Shown: piece by piece, positions 38,009-46,945 of the stretch
Position numbering within the stretch: position 1 is the stretch's first letter
Layout: every line of letters begins with the position of its first letter
DNA from: Maricaulis maris
GTDB taxonomy: Bacteria; Pseudomonadota; Alphaproteobacteria; Caulobacterales; Maricaulaceae
DNA length: 64,000 bases
Direction: 5' to 3'
NCBI RefSeq assembly: GCF_036322705.1
Contig: NZ_AP027270.1
Coordinates: 2,729,501-2,793,500 of the forward strand
Position numbers and translations under genes: made by a program
Notes under the pieces: generated by a model
Told to the model about the DNA's origin: nothing
Databases searched by the model: none
What the model saw: only the letters and a program-made list of their open reading frames with translations

Positions 38009-38340
38009 GACGCGTCCTCCCGGCCTGTCGTGTCGGGGCGGCCTGTCGTGTCGGGGTGGCCGGTCATGTCATCAGGGCCGAGCCGGTCGGCGAAACGCCT
38101 CTCGAGCCGGTTCATCGCCCAGGCATAGTAGAAGATCAGCCCGATGAAGGTGAGGATCGAGCCTTGCTGCGCAAACCAGAAGCCGAGCGGCGCGCCCCCC
38201 AGCGACACCAGGTCGAGCCACGGCCGCAACACGATCCCGAAACCGAAGGAGACCGTGAACCAGATTGCGAGCAGCACGCCCATCAGGCCCAGATTGGCGC
38301 GCCAATAGGCCTTGCGCGCAGATGCCTTGTCTTGCGTCAT
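38005..38340 (-). CDS. DUF4212 small subunit of the sodium:solute symporter
   Basis: Protein of 111 residues with two TM segments (LGLMGVLLAIWFTVSFGFGIVL and GSILTFIGLIFYYAWAMNRLE) and the family motif PLGFWFAQQGS. Members are always encoded just before an SSF carrier, as here. The C-terminal tail (GHPDTTGRPDTTGRED) is encoded by 18-bp tandem repeats at 38021-38073. Confidence 0.92.
   Translation of the reverse strand: MTQDKASARKAYWRANLGLMGVLLAIWFTVSFGFGIVLRPWLDLVSLGGAPLGFWFAQQGSILTFIGLIFYYAWAMNRLERRFADRLGPDDMTGHPDTTGRPDTTGREDAS
38021..38073 (-). repeat. 18-bp in-frame tandem repeat at the DUF4212 C-terminus
   Basis: Two identical 18-bp units at 38021-38038 and 38039-38056 plus a diverged third. 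They add PDTTGR units to the cytoplasmic tail just before the symporter start. Confidence 0.75.
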
Positions 38341-38465
38341 GTGCTCCCCCAGATTGATCGCATGACTGTGACGGCGAGTTTCGGCGTGAGCTTTGCAAAC
38401 AAATCCTTAACGCACCAGACCTGTTGCAATTCAGGTCAGCGGGAATTTGTGCAAGGATGACCGAG

Positions 38466-38831
38466 ATGAGCCAGAGCAACCGCCTCACCGATGACGAAAA
38501 CGCCACCATGCGCATCCTGTGGGATCGCGGCGGTGCCTCGGTCAGCGAGCTGGCGATGGCGACACGTCAGCCGGCCGAGGCAACGCTGGCGGTCCTGCAC
38601 GGGCTGCGCCGCAAGGGCGCGGTCGAGCGCCAGCAGGCCGGGCGCGATATTGTCTATCGCCCGCGCCTGAATGCCGAGACCGCGCGCACGCACACGCTCG
38701 GTCGCCTGCTGTGCGGTGACGCCCCGCGCGGCGACAACCCGCTGGGCATCGTCGTCCTGCGCGAGAGCGATATCGACCCACAGGACTGGGCCGACCTGCA
38801 AGAAGAGATCGCCCAGCGCAACAAGGCCTAG
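38466..38831 (+). CDS. BlaI/MecI/CopY-family transcriptional repressor
   Basis: Winged-helix protein of 121 residues: LTDDENATMRILWDRGGASVSELA, then QPAEATLAVLHGLRRKGAV and RQQAGRDIVYRPRL. It is as long as BlaI-family repressors, but no BlaR1-type sensor protease is next to it. ATG 38466 is favoured by AAGGA 8 nt upstream; ATG 38457 is also in frame. It is divergent from the symporter operon and shares its CTAG stop with the convergent hydrolase gene. Confidence 0.85.
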   Translation: MSQSNRLTDDENATMRILWDRGGASVSELAMATRQPAEATLAVLHGLRRKGAVERQQAGRDIVYRPRLNAETARTHTLGRLLCGDAPRGDNPLGIVVLRESDIDPQDWADLQEEIAQRNKA

Positions 38832-39793
38832 TTTTCCAGCAGGAAAGCCTGGAGGTCGGCCAGCGTCTGCGCCGGTGCCTCCTCGTGCACGACATGACCC
38901 AGACCGGGATAGGTGATCAGCCGGACCTGCGGCATGGCTGCCACGAATTGCGGTCCATGCGTCGCTGGCACCATCGCGTCCGCCTCGCCCCACAGGATCA
39001 GGGTCGGCACATCGACCCGGGCCAGATCGGCCGTGGGCTCCGGCAGGGTGAAGACCTCAAGCCGCTCGATCATCGCTTCGCCGACGCCATCACGGCGCAT
39101 CAGCTCGTAGACGCGCCGCGGCGTCTCCGCGGGCATCGCGGCCGTATCACCCCAGAGCATGCCGGTCGCCGCGTTGATCACCGGCTGCGGCGCCTGGGTC
39201 AGATAGAAGCGCACCGCCATCGGCACCGGAACCGGGTTTTCCGTAACCCCGTTGATCGAGAATCCGCCCGGCGCCAGCAGGACAAGACGGTCGACGCGGT
39301 CCGGCTGTGCCAGGGCTTCGCGCCAGGCGACCAGACCCCCCAGCGAATTGCCGACCAGCGTGGCCTGATCGATCCCGAGCGTCGTCATCAGCCGATCAAG
39401 GAAGTCGACGGTTTGCGGCACCGAATAGCGCCCCTGCGGGTCCGGGCCGGTCAGTCCATGGCCGGGCAGGTCCATGCGGACGACACGATAGTCCGCCGAC
39501 AGGTCTGCCGCCCAGGCGTCCCAGCTTTCCAGTGAGTGCGAGAAGCCGTGTACGAGAACGAGCACCGGCGCATCGTCCGGTCCTTCGATCCTGACCCGGG
39601 TGAGCACCCCGTCGACATCAACCAGCCGGTCCTGTTCACCCCACCAGGGTGAGTCGATCATGGCCGAAGCCGCGCCATCCGCACCGTCCGCGTCGGGCGA
39701 CGAGACGGCGGTAGAGGCCGGACGCTGGAGGAAAAAGACAACCAGGCCGACAAGAAGAACGAGACCGACAATCAGAGTGATTATAATGCGCAT
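38828..39793 (-). CDS. membrane-anchored alpha/beta hydrolase
   Basis: Protein of 321 residues with an N-terminal TM anchor (IIITLIVGLVLLVGLVVFFL). The alpha/beta fold shows the oxyanion HG motif VLVHGFSHS, DLPGHG, nucleophile Ser150 in GNSLGG, acid Asp in ILWGEADAMVP and His in GLGHVVHEE. The catalytic domain is probably periplasmic. The substrate is unknown. Its TAG stop overlaps the TAG of the BlaI-like gene on the opposite strand within one CTAG. Confidence 0.9.
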   Translation of the reverse strand: MRIIITLIVGLVLLVGLVVFFLQRPASTAVSSPDADGADGAASAMIDSPWWGEQDRLVDVDGVLTRVRIEGPDDAPVLVLVHGFSHSLESWDAWAADLSADYRVVRMDLPGHGLTGPDPQGRYSVPQTVDFLDRLMTTLGIDQATLVGNSLGGLVAWREALAQPDRVDRLVLLAPGGFSINGVTENPVPVPMAVRFYLTQAPQPVINAATGMLWGDTAAMPAETPRRVYELMRRDGVGEAMIERLEVFTLPEPTADLARVDVPTLILWGEADAMVPATHGPQFVAAMPQVRLITYPGLGHVVHEEAPAQTLADLQAFLLEN

Positions 39794-39823
39794 GGCGAGA
39801 CCTCACACAGGATGAAACAGGTA

Positions 39824-39849
39824 CGGCGGCATCCGACCGGATGCCGCCG
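39824..39849 (-). terminator. hairpin after the TonB-dependent receptor gene, probable terminator
   Basis: An 11-bp perfect stem (CGGCGGCATCC / GGATGCCGCCG) with a 4-nt loop, 58 nt past the receptor stop. The T-tract is weak (TACCTGTTTC), so efficiency is uncertain. Confidence 0.6.
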
Positions 39850-39906
39850 CAAGAATACTCCGGTCGAGGCGGACGGGGGAGGATCCCGTCCGCACTCGTT
39901 TCCGGC

Positions 39907-42204
39907 CTAGTAGCGCCAGGCGATCGTTGCCGTCACCGTACGCGGCGGGCCGTAATAGGCAACGAGCGTGCCCTCCAGACCCAGTTCCGGTGCCAGCGTC
40001 GTATTGTTGACGAAGTCATAGCCGGAAACCTTGTACTCTTCGTCGGTCAGGTTGCGGCCATGCAGGCCGAACTGCCAGTGACCGTCATTGCCTTCCCAGA
40101 CAACCGATGCGTTCCACAGGGTGTAGGCACCCTGGTCAAGCAGCGGGAAGGGGAATTCGAACTGGCTGGAGTCACCGCGGTGGCTGATCGTGTTGATCAC
40201 TGACAGATCACCGTCGCGCATCGGCGTCAGGTAGGTCAGCGTGGCCGAGGCCGTGGTGTCCGGCGTGTTCTGGATCACGACCTGGTCCGACACATCGACA
40301 CCGAAGGCGTTGATGAACTGGTCGTATTCACCGTCGAGCAGGCCGACCGCCCAACCCAGGGTCATGATGTCACCCGGGTTGAAGACATCGGTCCCGAGGT
40401 CCAGCGAGCCTTCATACTCGATACCGCGGATGGTCGCGGCACCGGCATTGGTGGTGACGCCGGTGAAGGTGTCGTTGACGCCGTCATTATTGGTATCGAT
40501 ACCCACCGAACCCGGCACCTGGATATCGGTGTAGTCCATGTTGAAGACGGCCAGGCTGTGGCGATAGCCATTGCCTTCGTACTTCCAGCCGATCTCGATG
40601 CTGTCGACCGTTTCCGGATCGAAGCTCATGAAGCGGTAGATCTCGTCGGCATCAACCGTGCCGCTGAGGTCGAAGTCCGGGGCGCCGGTGGTCTGCGCAC
40701 GCGGATCGAAGCCGCCGCCCTTGAAGCCCTGCGAGTAGGTCAGGTAGAAATTGTTCTCGTCATTGGGCTGCCAGGCCAGCGAGGCCGTCGGCGAGAAATC
40801 ATCCCAGGAATTGGTGCCGTTGAAATCCGACGTCGTGGCAATCGGGAAACCGGCACCGCCGAAGAATTCCGAGAAACCGCCGAGATAGGTGCGACGCAGG
40901 ACTTGCGAGGTGCGCTCGTCCTCGGTGTAGCGACCACCCAGGGTCAGCGAGAATTCGTCGGTGAGATCATAGGTGAAGTTGGCGAAGACCGACCAGGTCT
41001 TGGTGTCGACATCACCGAAGGTCTGGGCGTTGAGGCCTGCGAGGACGTTGTCGAGCAGAACGTCGAACACGGTCGTCGCGTTGGCGTCGAGATAATAGTA
41101 GCCGACCAGGCCGTTCAGGCGCTCACCGGAGTAGAGCAGCTGGAACTCTTCGGAGAACTGCTCGTTCTCGTAGATCGCCGGGACGTCGAGGTCGCCGGAA
41201 GGCAGGTTGTCGAAGTCGATCGGCGTGACAGAGGTGTCGGACCGGTCGGACAGGATGTTGCGAATGGTCCAGTTCTCGTTGAGCTGCCATTCGGCCGTCA
41301 GCGACAGGCCGTCGCCTTCGACTTCCTGGTCGACCACATTGAGGCCGGCGCGGGTGTCATGGACGTTCGGAAGCACCGGAGCACCTGACAGGGCACCCGG
41401 GATCAGGCGGTGACCGCCACGGGCATTCGAGGTGTCGGAGACACTGTCATAGGCCAGACGGACGAAGAAATTGTCGGTCGGCTCCCACTCGGCAGACACG
41501 CGATAGCCGAAGACATTCTTGTCGTAATTGTCTTCGCCCGTCGTCAGGTTTTCGCCGAAACCGTCGCGCGTGAAGCGGCCCATGGTCCCACCGACACGGA
41601 AAGTGTCGGTCAGCGGCACGCTGCCGGACAGGACGGTGTCGAGCTGGCCGTAGGTGCCAATGCCGAGACGGGCCGACATGGTCGCCTCGTCGGCGTCGAT
41701 ACGGCGGGTCACGTATTTGACAGCACCACCGATGGTGTTGCGGCCATAAAGCGTGCCTTGCGGGCCGCGCAGGACTTCGATCCGGTCGACGTCATAGATG
41801 TCGAGCACGGCGCCTTGCGGACGGTTGAGATAGACGTCATCGACATAGATGCCGACGCCGGCTTCGAAACCGGCAACCGGGTCCTGCTGGCCAACGCCGC
41901 GGATGAAGGCCGACAGGGTCGAGTTGGTGCCGCGTGACACTTCCAGCGTGATGTTCGGCGTGGTGTCGGCGATGGCAACGATATCAATCGCGCCCATCCG
42001 CTGCAGGTCTTCGCCGCTCATGGCGCTCACCGAGAGCGGAACGTCCTGCAGTGTTTCCTCGCGGCGACGGGCGGTGACGGTGATGACGTCCCGGTCCCGC
42101 GACGCGCCGTCTTCCTGGGCCACGGCGGGTGCCGCGACCAGGGCTGATGCGGCGACCGTGCTCAACAGAAGCGCGGTGCCCGTCAGGGTCTTGAAGTTCT
42201 TCAT
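39907..42204 (-). CDS. TonB-dependent outer-membrane receptor
   Basis: Beta-barrel transporter of 765 residues. The signal peptide ends at APAVAQE. A TonB-box-like ITVTARRREETLQDVPLSV is followed by the plug (LQRMGAIDIVAIADTTPNI, IEVLRGPQGTLYGRNTIGGAV) and barrel, ending in the aromatic strand TATIAWRY. Its style is that of the large proteobacterial family serving catabolic clusters, not a clear siderophore receptor. It is co-transcribed behind an alpha/beta hydrolase (ATGA overlap) and divergent from a TetR-led acyl-CoA operon, so import of that pathway's substrate is likely. Confidence 0.93.
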   Translation of the reverse strand: MKNFKTLTGTALLLSTVAASALVAAPAVAQEDGASRDRDVITVTARRREETLQDVPLSVSAMSGEDLQRMGAIDIVAIADTTPNITLEVSRGTNSTLSAFIRGVGQQDPVAGFEAGVGIYVDDVYLNRPQGAVLDIYDVDRIEVLRGPQGTLYGRNTIGGAVKYVTRRIDADEATMSARLGIGTYGQLDTVLSGSVPLTDTFRVGGTMGRFTRDGFGENLTTGEDNYDKNVFGYRVSAEWEPTDNFFVRLAYDSVSDTSNARGGHRLIPGALSGAPVLPNVHDTRAGLNVVDQEVEGDGLSLTAEWQLNENWTIRNILSDRSDTSVTPIDFDNLPSGDLDVPAIYENEQFSEEFQLLYSGERLNGLVGYYYLDANATTVFDVLLDNVLAGLNAQTFGDVDTKTWSVFANFTYDLTDEFSLTLGGRYTEDERTSQVLRRTYLGGFSEFFGGAGFPIATTSDFNGTNSWDDFSPTASLAWQPNDENNFYLTYSQGFKGGGFDPRAQTTGAPDFDLSGTVDADEIYRFMSFDPETVDSIEIGWKYEGNGYRHSLAVFNMDYTDIQVPGSVGIDTNNDGVNDTFTGVTTNAGAATIRGIEYEGSLDLGTDVFNPGDIMTLGWAVGLLDGEYDQFINAFGVDVSDQVVIQNTPDTTASATLTYLTPMRDGDLSVINTISHRGDSSQFEFPFPLLDQGAYTLWNASVVWEGNDGHWQFGLHGRNLTDEEYKVSGYDFVNNTTLAPELGLEGTLVAYYGPPRTVTATIAWRY

Positions 42205-43112
42205 TGGGTACTCCCCTCGATGGTGTCGTTTGAAGTCGCCTGCGCCAGGGCCTGGCGGGCGAAGATTTTAACCGCGTCGACAAATTCTTCCGGTTGTTCG
42301 AGATGCGGTGCATGCCCGGAGTGGGCGAACCCTTGCGCCTTGGCGGCGGGCAGGGTTTCGACGAGATAGCGGCTCGTCTCCGGGCCGTAGGCGTCGCTGC
42401 GTTCGCCAAAGGCGATCAGCGCCGGGATGGCCATTCCCGGAAGCTCTGCGCGCAGATCCTGCTGCGCCATGGACGCCCACAAATCCGCCATGGCGTCGGC
42501 GTTGCGGGCAGTCAGAAGGGTCAGGGCGTCGGCCACGATCTCAGGTTCGCGGGCCGCGCGGTCACGGGCGAACATCCTGGGAGCAAAGGCGGCCGCATAG
42601 GCGGGCCAATCGGCTCGCATCGCCCGGGTCGCGCGGACCGAGGCCTCGATATCCATGCCGCTCGACATGCCGAGCGCCCAGCTCTCATCATTGAGAATGC
42701 GCGGGCTCATATCCTCGATCACCATGCCGGCCAGCCGGTCATGGCCATGGCGCTGGATCATCGACCACAGGACCGTTGCCCCCATCGACCAGCCCAGCAC
42801 GATGACGCGATGCAGGTCGAGCCGGGTGAGAAGCTCATCCAGGTCATCGGCCAGCTCGGCGATCGTCGTCGGGCAAGCCCCGGGCGGTGTCTCGCCATGG
42901 CCCCGAAGGTCCGGGACGAGGACGCGGAATTCAGTCGAGAGCCGGCTTGCGACCTGTTCGAAGAAGGCGCTCGATGCGGCCCAGCCATGGACCAGCAGGA
43001 TCACCGGACCGTCACCGAGGTCCTGATAGGCCAGGGCCGTACCGTCGCGCAGCGTCAGGTGATGCGCCAGGCGCCCACCTTCATCCAGACTGTGCGGCTG
43101 CGTTTCGGCCAC
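42201..43112 (-). CDS. alpha/beta hydrolase, first gene of the receptor operon
   Basis: Cytoplasmic or periplasmic hydrolase of 303 residues without an evident signal peptide. ILLVHGWAASSAFFE (oxyanion), DLRGHGE, nucleophile Ser109 in GWSMGA, an acid near IAFGERSDAYGP and His in SGHAPHLEQPEEF. A GTG start at 43112 with GGGGAG 10 nt upstream is favoured. Its position ahead of the TonB receptor suggests that it cleaves an ester or lactone imported by it. Confidence 0.88.
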   Translation of the reverse strand: MAETQPHSLDEGGRLAHHLTLRDGTALAYQDLGDGPVILLVHGWAASSAFFEQVASRLSTEFRVLVPDLRGHGETPPGACPTTIAELADDLDELLTRLDLHRVIVLGWSMGATVLWSMIQRHGHDRLAGMVIEDMSPRILNDESWALGMSSGMDIEASVRATRAMRADWPAYAAAFAPRMFARDRAAREPEIVADALTLLTARNADAMADLWASMAQQDLRAELPGMAIPALIAFGERSDAYGPETSRYLVETLPAAKAQGFAHSGHAPHLEQPEEFVDAVKIFARQALAQATSNDTIEGSTQ

Positions 43113-43195
43113 GTCGATCTCTCCCCTCGACCGTCCAACTTTTTGCCGGATCGTGTCATATTGATTTCGGAGCCATTTTGTGAAAACTGAATCAT

Positions 43196-43804
43196 ATGTC
43201 AACTTCAGAAACCAACACGGTCGATAAACGACCCAAGACCGCACGCGGTCAGAGGACCCGGAGCAAGCTTCTTGAAGCGGCTGAAGGGGCATTCGGGGAG
43301 AACGGATTTCACGCGACATCGATCGGCGACATCACCCGTCGAGCCTCGGTGGCGCTGGGAACCTTCTATGTCTATTTCGATTCCAAGGACGAGATTTTCC
43401 GCGCCCTTGTCGCTCATATGGGCGAGATGACGCGCGGCTGGATCGCCGAACGTGTCAGGGGCGCACCGGACCGGCTGGAAACCGAACATCGCGGCCTCGT
43501 GGCCTATATCGAGTTCGCCCGGGCCCATCCAAACCTCTACCGGATCATCGAGGAATCCCAGTTTGTCGCCCCGGACGCCTACAAGGCGCACTATGATGTC
43601 TTCATGGAGCGCTATCAGCGCAATCTGGAAGAGGCCGAGGCGCGCGGCGAGGTCCGCGCCGGCCAACAGGGCACGCGAGCCTGGGCGCTGATCGGGATGA
43701 GCGTCTTCATGGGGCTGCGCTTCGGCATCTGGGAACGCGACCGGGATCCGGAGGAGGTCGGCCGCATTGTCTCCGACCTGATTGCCAACGGCCTCAAGCC
43801 ATGA
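43196..43804 (+). CDS. TetR-family transcriptional regulator
   Basis: Regulator of 202 residues. The N-terminal helix-turn-helix is QRTRSKLLEAAEGAFGENGFHATSIGDITRRA up to about residue 52, in the usual TetR layout (ASVALGTFYVYFDSKDEIF), followed by a helical ligand domain. It leads the crotonase/ligase operon (ATGA overlap) and is divergent from the hydrolase-receptor operon, so it probably controls both. The short palindrome TTTTGTGAAAA (43176-43186) upstream is a possible operator. Acyl-CoA ligands are common for regulators in such settings. Confidence 0.9.
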   Translation: MSTSETNTVDKRPKTARGQRTRSKLLEAAEGAFGENGFHATSIGDITRRASVALGTFYVYFDSKDEIFRALVAHMGEMTRGWIAERVRGAPDRLETEHRGLVAYIEFARAHPNLYRIIEESQFVAPDAYKAHYDVFMERYQRNLEEAEARGEVRAGQQGTRAWALIGMSVFMGLRFGIWERDRDPEEVGRIVSDLIANGLKP

Positions 43805-44595
43805 CGCAGACGCCCGACCCGTCCCCGCTACGCGTAAGCCGCGACGCCGATATCGTCCGTATCGCGCTGAACCGGCCGGCGCGCGGCAATGCCCTGACGC
43901 CGGAACTCCTGACTGCATTCTGCGCCGCGCTCGAAGACGCGCAGGACGCGCGGGCCGTGGTGGTCACCGGGGAAGGTCGCGCCTTCTCCAGCGGCGGGGA
44001 TATCCGCGAGTTTCACAGCCGCGCCGACGATGTGGACGCACTTGAACGCTTCGGGGACGCCATCGTCTCATCGCTCAATCGCGCCATCCTGGCGCTGCGG
44101 GCCCTGCCTTGCCCGACCGTCGCGGCGGTCAACGGGCCGGTCACCGGCGGCGCGATCGGGCTGATGCTCGCCTGCGACATCACCCTGATGTGCCGTGACG
44201 CCTTCATCCAGCCCTACTATGCCCGCATGGGCTTTGCGCCCGATGGCGGCTGGACCGCCCTCCTGCCGGAGCGGATCGGCACGGCGCGCACGGCCAGCTG
44301 GCTGGCGCTGGATACCCGCGTCAGCGCGGTTGCCGCCTTCGAGATGGGGCTGGCCGACCGCCTCGCCGACGCCAGCAACTTCACTGCGGAGCTGGACAGC
44401 ATCCTCGCGACGCTGGCCCTTCACGACCCGGCCGTCACGGCCACCAGCCGCCGCCTGCTGGATGCACGCCGCGGACCGGAGGCCCTGGCAGATTGCCTCG
44501 ATCGCGAGCGCGCGGCCTTCCGCCAGCTGCTGGTCCGGCCGGAAACCCGGTCCCGCATGGCTGCCTTCCTGGCCCCGCGCGAGGCGGCCGGCTGA
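43801..44595 (+). CDS. enoyl-CoA hydratase/isomerase family (crotonase)
   Basis: Crotonase-fold protein of 264 residues. The first oxyanion-hole region is AFSSGGDIREF and the second PTVAAVNGPVTGGAIGLMLACDI. The usual glutamate pair of true hydratases is not obvious in this second block (GGAIGL), so isomerase, hydrolase or another crotonase activity is possible. It is co-translated between the TetR and CoA-ligase genes (ATGA and TGATG junctions). Confidence 0.88.
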   Translation: MTQTPDPSPLRVSRDADIVRIALNRPARGNALTPELLTAFCAALEDAQDARAVVVTGEGRAFSSGGDIREFHSRADDVDALERFGDAIVSSLNRAILALRALPCPTVAAVNGPVTGGAIGLMLACDITLMCRDAFIQPYYARMGFAPDGGWTALLPERIGTARTASWLALDTRVSAVAAFEMGLADRLADASNFTAELDSILATLALHDPAVTATSRRLLDARRGPEALADCLDRERAAFRQLLVRPETRSRMAAFLAPREAAG

Positions 44596-46094
44596 TGGAC
44601 ATTCTCACCGACATTACGGCCCGCCGCGCCGCGCTGACACCGGACCGCACCGCCTTCCACGTGGTCGAGACCGGTGAGACCGTGACCTATGCCGCCCTCG
44701 ATGATCGCAGCGCCCGGGCCGCCCGGGTTCTGGCCGATCGCGGCGTCGGTCCTGGCGACCGGGTCGCTATCCTGTGCCGCAACCGGATCGAATTCTTCGA
44801 AGCCCTGCTCGCCTGCGCCAAGCTGGGCGCCATCCTGGCCCCGCTGAACTGGCGCATGCCGGCCCGCGAGCTGAGCGATCTGCTCGCCGATTGCGCGCCG
44901 AAACTCCTGCTCACCGGACGCGAGGACGCGGAAACAGCCGCCGGGGCCGCCGGTCCGACCGGCCTCCAGATCCTCGATCTGGAGACCGACTGGCGCAGCG
45001 CCCGCGACGTCGCCGAACCGCATCCGGGCCGCCCGGCCTGGCCCGGCGAGGAAACCTGGTACCTGATCTATACATCGGGCACGACCGGCAAGCCGAAGGG
45101 CGTGATCCAGACCTACCGGATGGCGCTGGTGAACTACATCAACATCTCCCAGGCCATCGGCCTGCGGGACGGCGATGCCAGCCTCAATTTCCTGCCGCTC
45201 TTCCATACCGCCGGCATCAATCTGCATACCCTGCCGGTGCTGATGGCCGGCGGCCTGATCCACATCCTGCCGGGCTTCGATGCCGGGGCCACGCTCAAGC
45301 TGATCGATGAGGGTCGCCTCGACGTGATGCTGTGTGTCCCCGCCGTCTATCGCGAGCTCACCCTGCACCCGGCGTTTGAAACCACCGACCTGACCCGGCT
45401 GCGGCACTGGTCGTGCGGCGGCGCGCCGATGCCGGACGTGTTGATTGAGCAGTTTGCGGCCCGTGGCGCCGTTGTCTGCAACGGCTTCGGAATGACCGAG
45501 ACCGGCCCGACCGCCTTCCTGATGGACGCCGGGCACGCACTCGACAAGATCGGCTCGGTCGGCAAGCCGCAGCTGCTGATCGATGCCCGGATCGCAACGC
45601 CGGACGGCACCCCCCTGCCGCAGGGCGAGACCGGCGAAGTCCAGTTCTTCGGTCCCGGCCTGACGCCCGGCTATTGGCACCGCGACGAGGAAACCGCCAA
45701 GCTGTTCACGCCCGACGGCTGGCTCAAGAGCGGCGATCTCGGCCGCTTCGACAGCGATGGCTATTGCTTCATCGCCGGCCGGATCAAGGAGATGTACATC
45801 TCCGGTGGCGAGAACGTCTATCCGGCCGAAGTCGAGAATGTCCTCGACGAACACCCCGCCATCCTCGAATCCGCGGTCAGCGGGGTTGATGACGAGAAAT
45901 GGGGCGAGGTCGGCTGCGCCCATCTCATCCTGCGCGCCGGTGAAACCACCTCTGCCGAGGCGCTGCGCAGCTGGTGCTGCGAGCGTCTGGCCGGCTACAA
46001 GGTGCCGCGCCATTTCCTGATCGCCGAGGACTTCCCGCGCACGGCGGCCGGCAAGGTCCAGAAACACCTCCTGCCGCGGCCCGAGCAGATATGA
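44595..46094 (+). CDS. AMP-dependent acyl-CoA synthetase/ligase
   Basis: Adenylate-forming ligase of 499 residues. P-loop-like YTSGTTGKPKGV, NGFGMTETGP, the hinge-region YWHRDEETAKLF...DGWLKSGDLGRFD, and the catalytic Lys near the C-terminus in PRTAAGKVQKH. It activates a carboxylic acid to its CoA thioester; the class (fatty-acid or aryl) cannot be decided by eye. It shares TGATG with the crotonase gene and ATGA with the next. Confidence 0.93.
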   Translation: MDILTDITARRAALTPDRTAFHVVETGETVTYAALDDRSARAARVLADRGVGPGDRVAILCRNRIEFFEALLACAKLGAILAPLNWRMPARELSDLLADCAPKLLLTGREDAETAAGAAGPTGLQILDLETDWRSARDVAEPHPGRPAWPGEETWYLIYTSGTTGKPKGVIQTYRMALVNYINISQAIGLRDGDASLNFLPLFHTAGINLHTLPVLMAGGLIHILPGFDAGATLKLIDEGRLDVMLCVPAVYRELTLHPAFETTDLTRLRHWSCGGAPMPDVLIEQFAARGAVVCNGFGMTETGPTAFLMDAGHALDKIGSVGKPQLLIDARIATPDGTPLPQGETGEVQFFGPGLTPGYWHRDEETAKLFTPDGWLKSGDLGRFDSDGYCFIAGRIKEMYISGGENVYPAEVENVLDEHPAILESAVSGVDDEKWGEVGCAHLILRAGETTSAEALRSWCCERLAGYKVPRHFLIAEDFPRTAAGKVQKHLLPRPEQI

Positions 46095-46489
46095 TGGCGG
46101 CAGGGACGCTGGCCCCAAAGGCCCGACACATCGCGCTGGAGCGGCGCTTCAGCCAGGCCGATTTCGATGCCTTCGCGCGGATCTCCGGCGACGACAATCC
46201 GATCCATGTCGACCCGGCATTCTCGGCCCGGACCCGCTTCGGCCAGACCGTCGCCCATGGCGCGCTGCTGTGCTCGGTGCTGCGCGGACTGGTCGAGACC
46301 CTGGTGCCCGGCGGCCGCCAACTGAGCCAGAACACGCAATACCCGGCCCCCAGCCTGGCCGGCGAAACCCTTCGTTTCGAAGCCGAAATCATCGCCGAAA
46401 CCGAAGCCGGCTACAGGCTGGCCCTGACCGTGACCCGGCTTGGCGACAGCGTCGTGACCTGTCTGGGCGAGACCGAGGTGGCCGCATGA
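46091..46489 (+). CDS. MaoC-like hot-dog dehydratase
   Basis: Protein of 132 residues with the MaoC/R-hydratase active-site segment FARISGDDNPIHVDPAFSART (first 20 residues suffice), in which Asp and His are the catalytic pair, followed by GALLCSVLRGL. It probably hydrates an enoyl-CoA intermediate with R stereochemistry. The start is the ATG overlapping the ligase stop. Confidence 0.88.
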   Translation: MMAAGTLAPKARHIALERRFSQADFDAFARISGDDNPIHVDPAFSARTRFGQTVAHGALLCSVLRGLVETLVPGGRQLSQNTQYPAPSLAGETLRFEAEIIAETEAGYRLALTVTRLGDSVVTCLGETEVAA

Positions 46490-46875
46490 GCGGACCGCTC
46501 TCACTCGGCCGCTCGGCCCGGACGCAGCGCATCTTTACGCGTGATGACGTCGAGGCCCTGCACGCGCTGACCGGCGCGCCGCTGACATCGGACTGCGTCC
46601 CGGAAGCGCTGATCAACGGCCTGTTCTCCTACCTCCTCGGCGTCGACCTGCCGGGTCAGGGCACCAATTATCTCAAGCAGGAGACCCGCTTTCTCGCTGC
46701 CGCAGCGCTCGGCGAGCGTTTAACGGCACGGGTCGAAATCACCCGCCTGCGCCCCGACAAACATCTGGTCGACCTCGCCACGGTCTGTGAAACCGCGGAC
46801 GGCACCCGTATCGCCGAGGGCCGCGCCCTGGTCCTGGCGCGGGACGTTGCCGGCGCGTTCGGGGCCGAGGCCTGA
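46486..46875 (+). CDS. second hot-dog-fold protein, thioesterase/MaoC-like
   Basis: Protein of 129 residues. It contains a DVEALHALTGAPL stretch that aligns with the MaoC active-site helix of the preceding protein, but the Asp-His pair is not preserved. The rest (INGLFSYLLGVDLPGQGTNYL; LTARVEITRLRPDKHLV) fits a hot-dog fold. It may be a non-catalytic partner or a thioesterase. ATGA overlap with the MaoC gene suggests a heteromer. Confidence 0.75.
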   Translation: MSGPLSLGRSARTQRIFTRDDVEALHALTGAPLTSDCVPEALINGLFSYLLGVDLPGQGTNYLKQETRFLAAAALGERLTARVEITRLRPDKHLVDLATVCETADGTRIAEGRALVLARDVAGAFGAEA

Positions 46876-46945
46876 CGTCGCGCTCGCAGGTGCAACATCC
46901 TCTTCCGATTGCACCAATCCGGTTTCGCGGCAAAACTCCGGCGCC

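Noticed and set aside
44421-46118. 565-codon frame opposite the CoA ligase, and 600-codon frame opposite the FAD oxidoreductase (46739-48541)
   Set aside because: Same reasoning: composition of a shadow frame, no motifs, and the plus-strand genes are certain.
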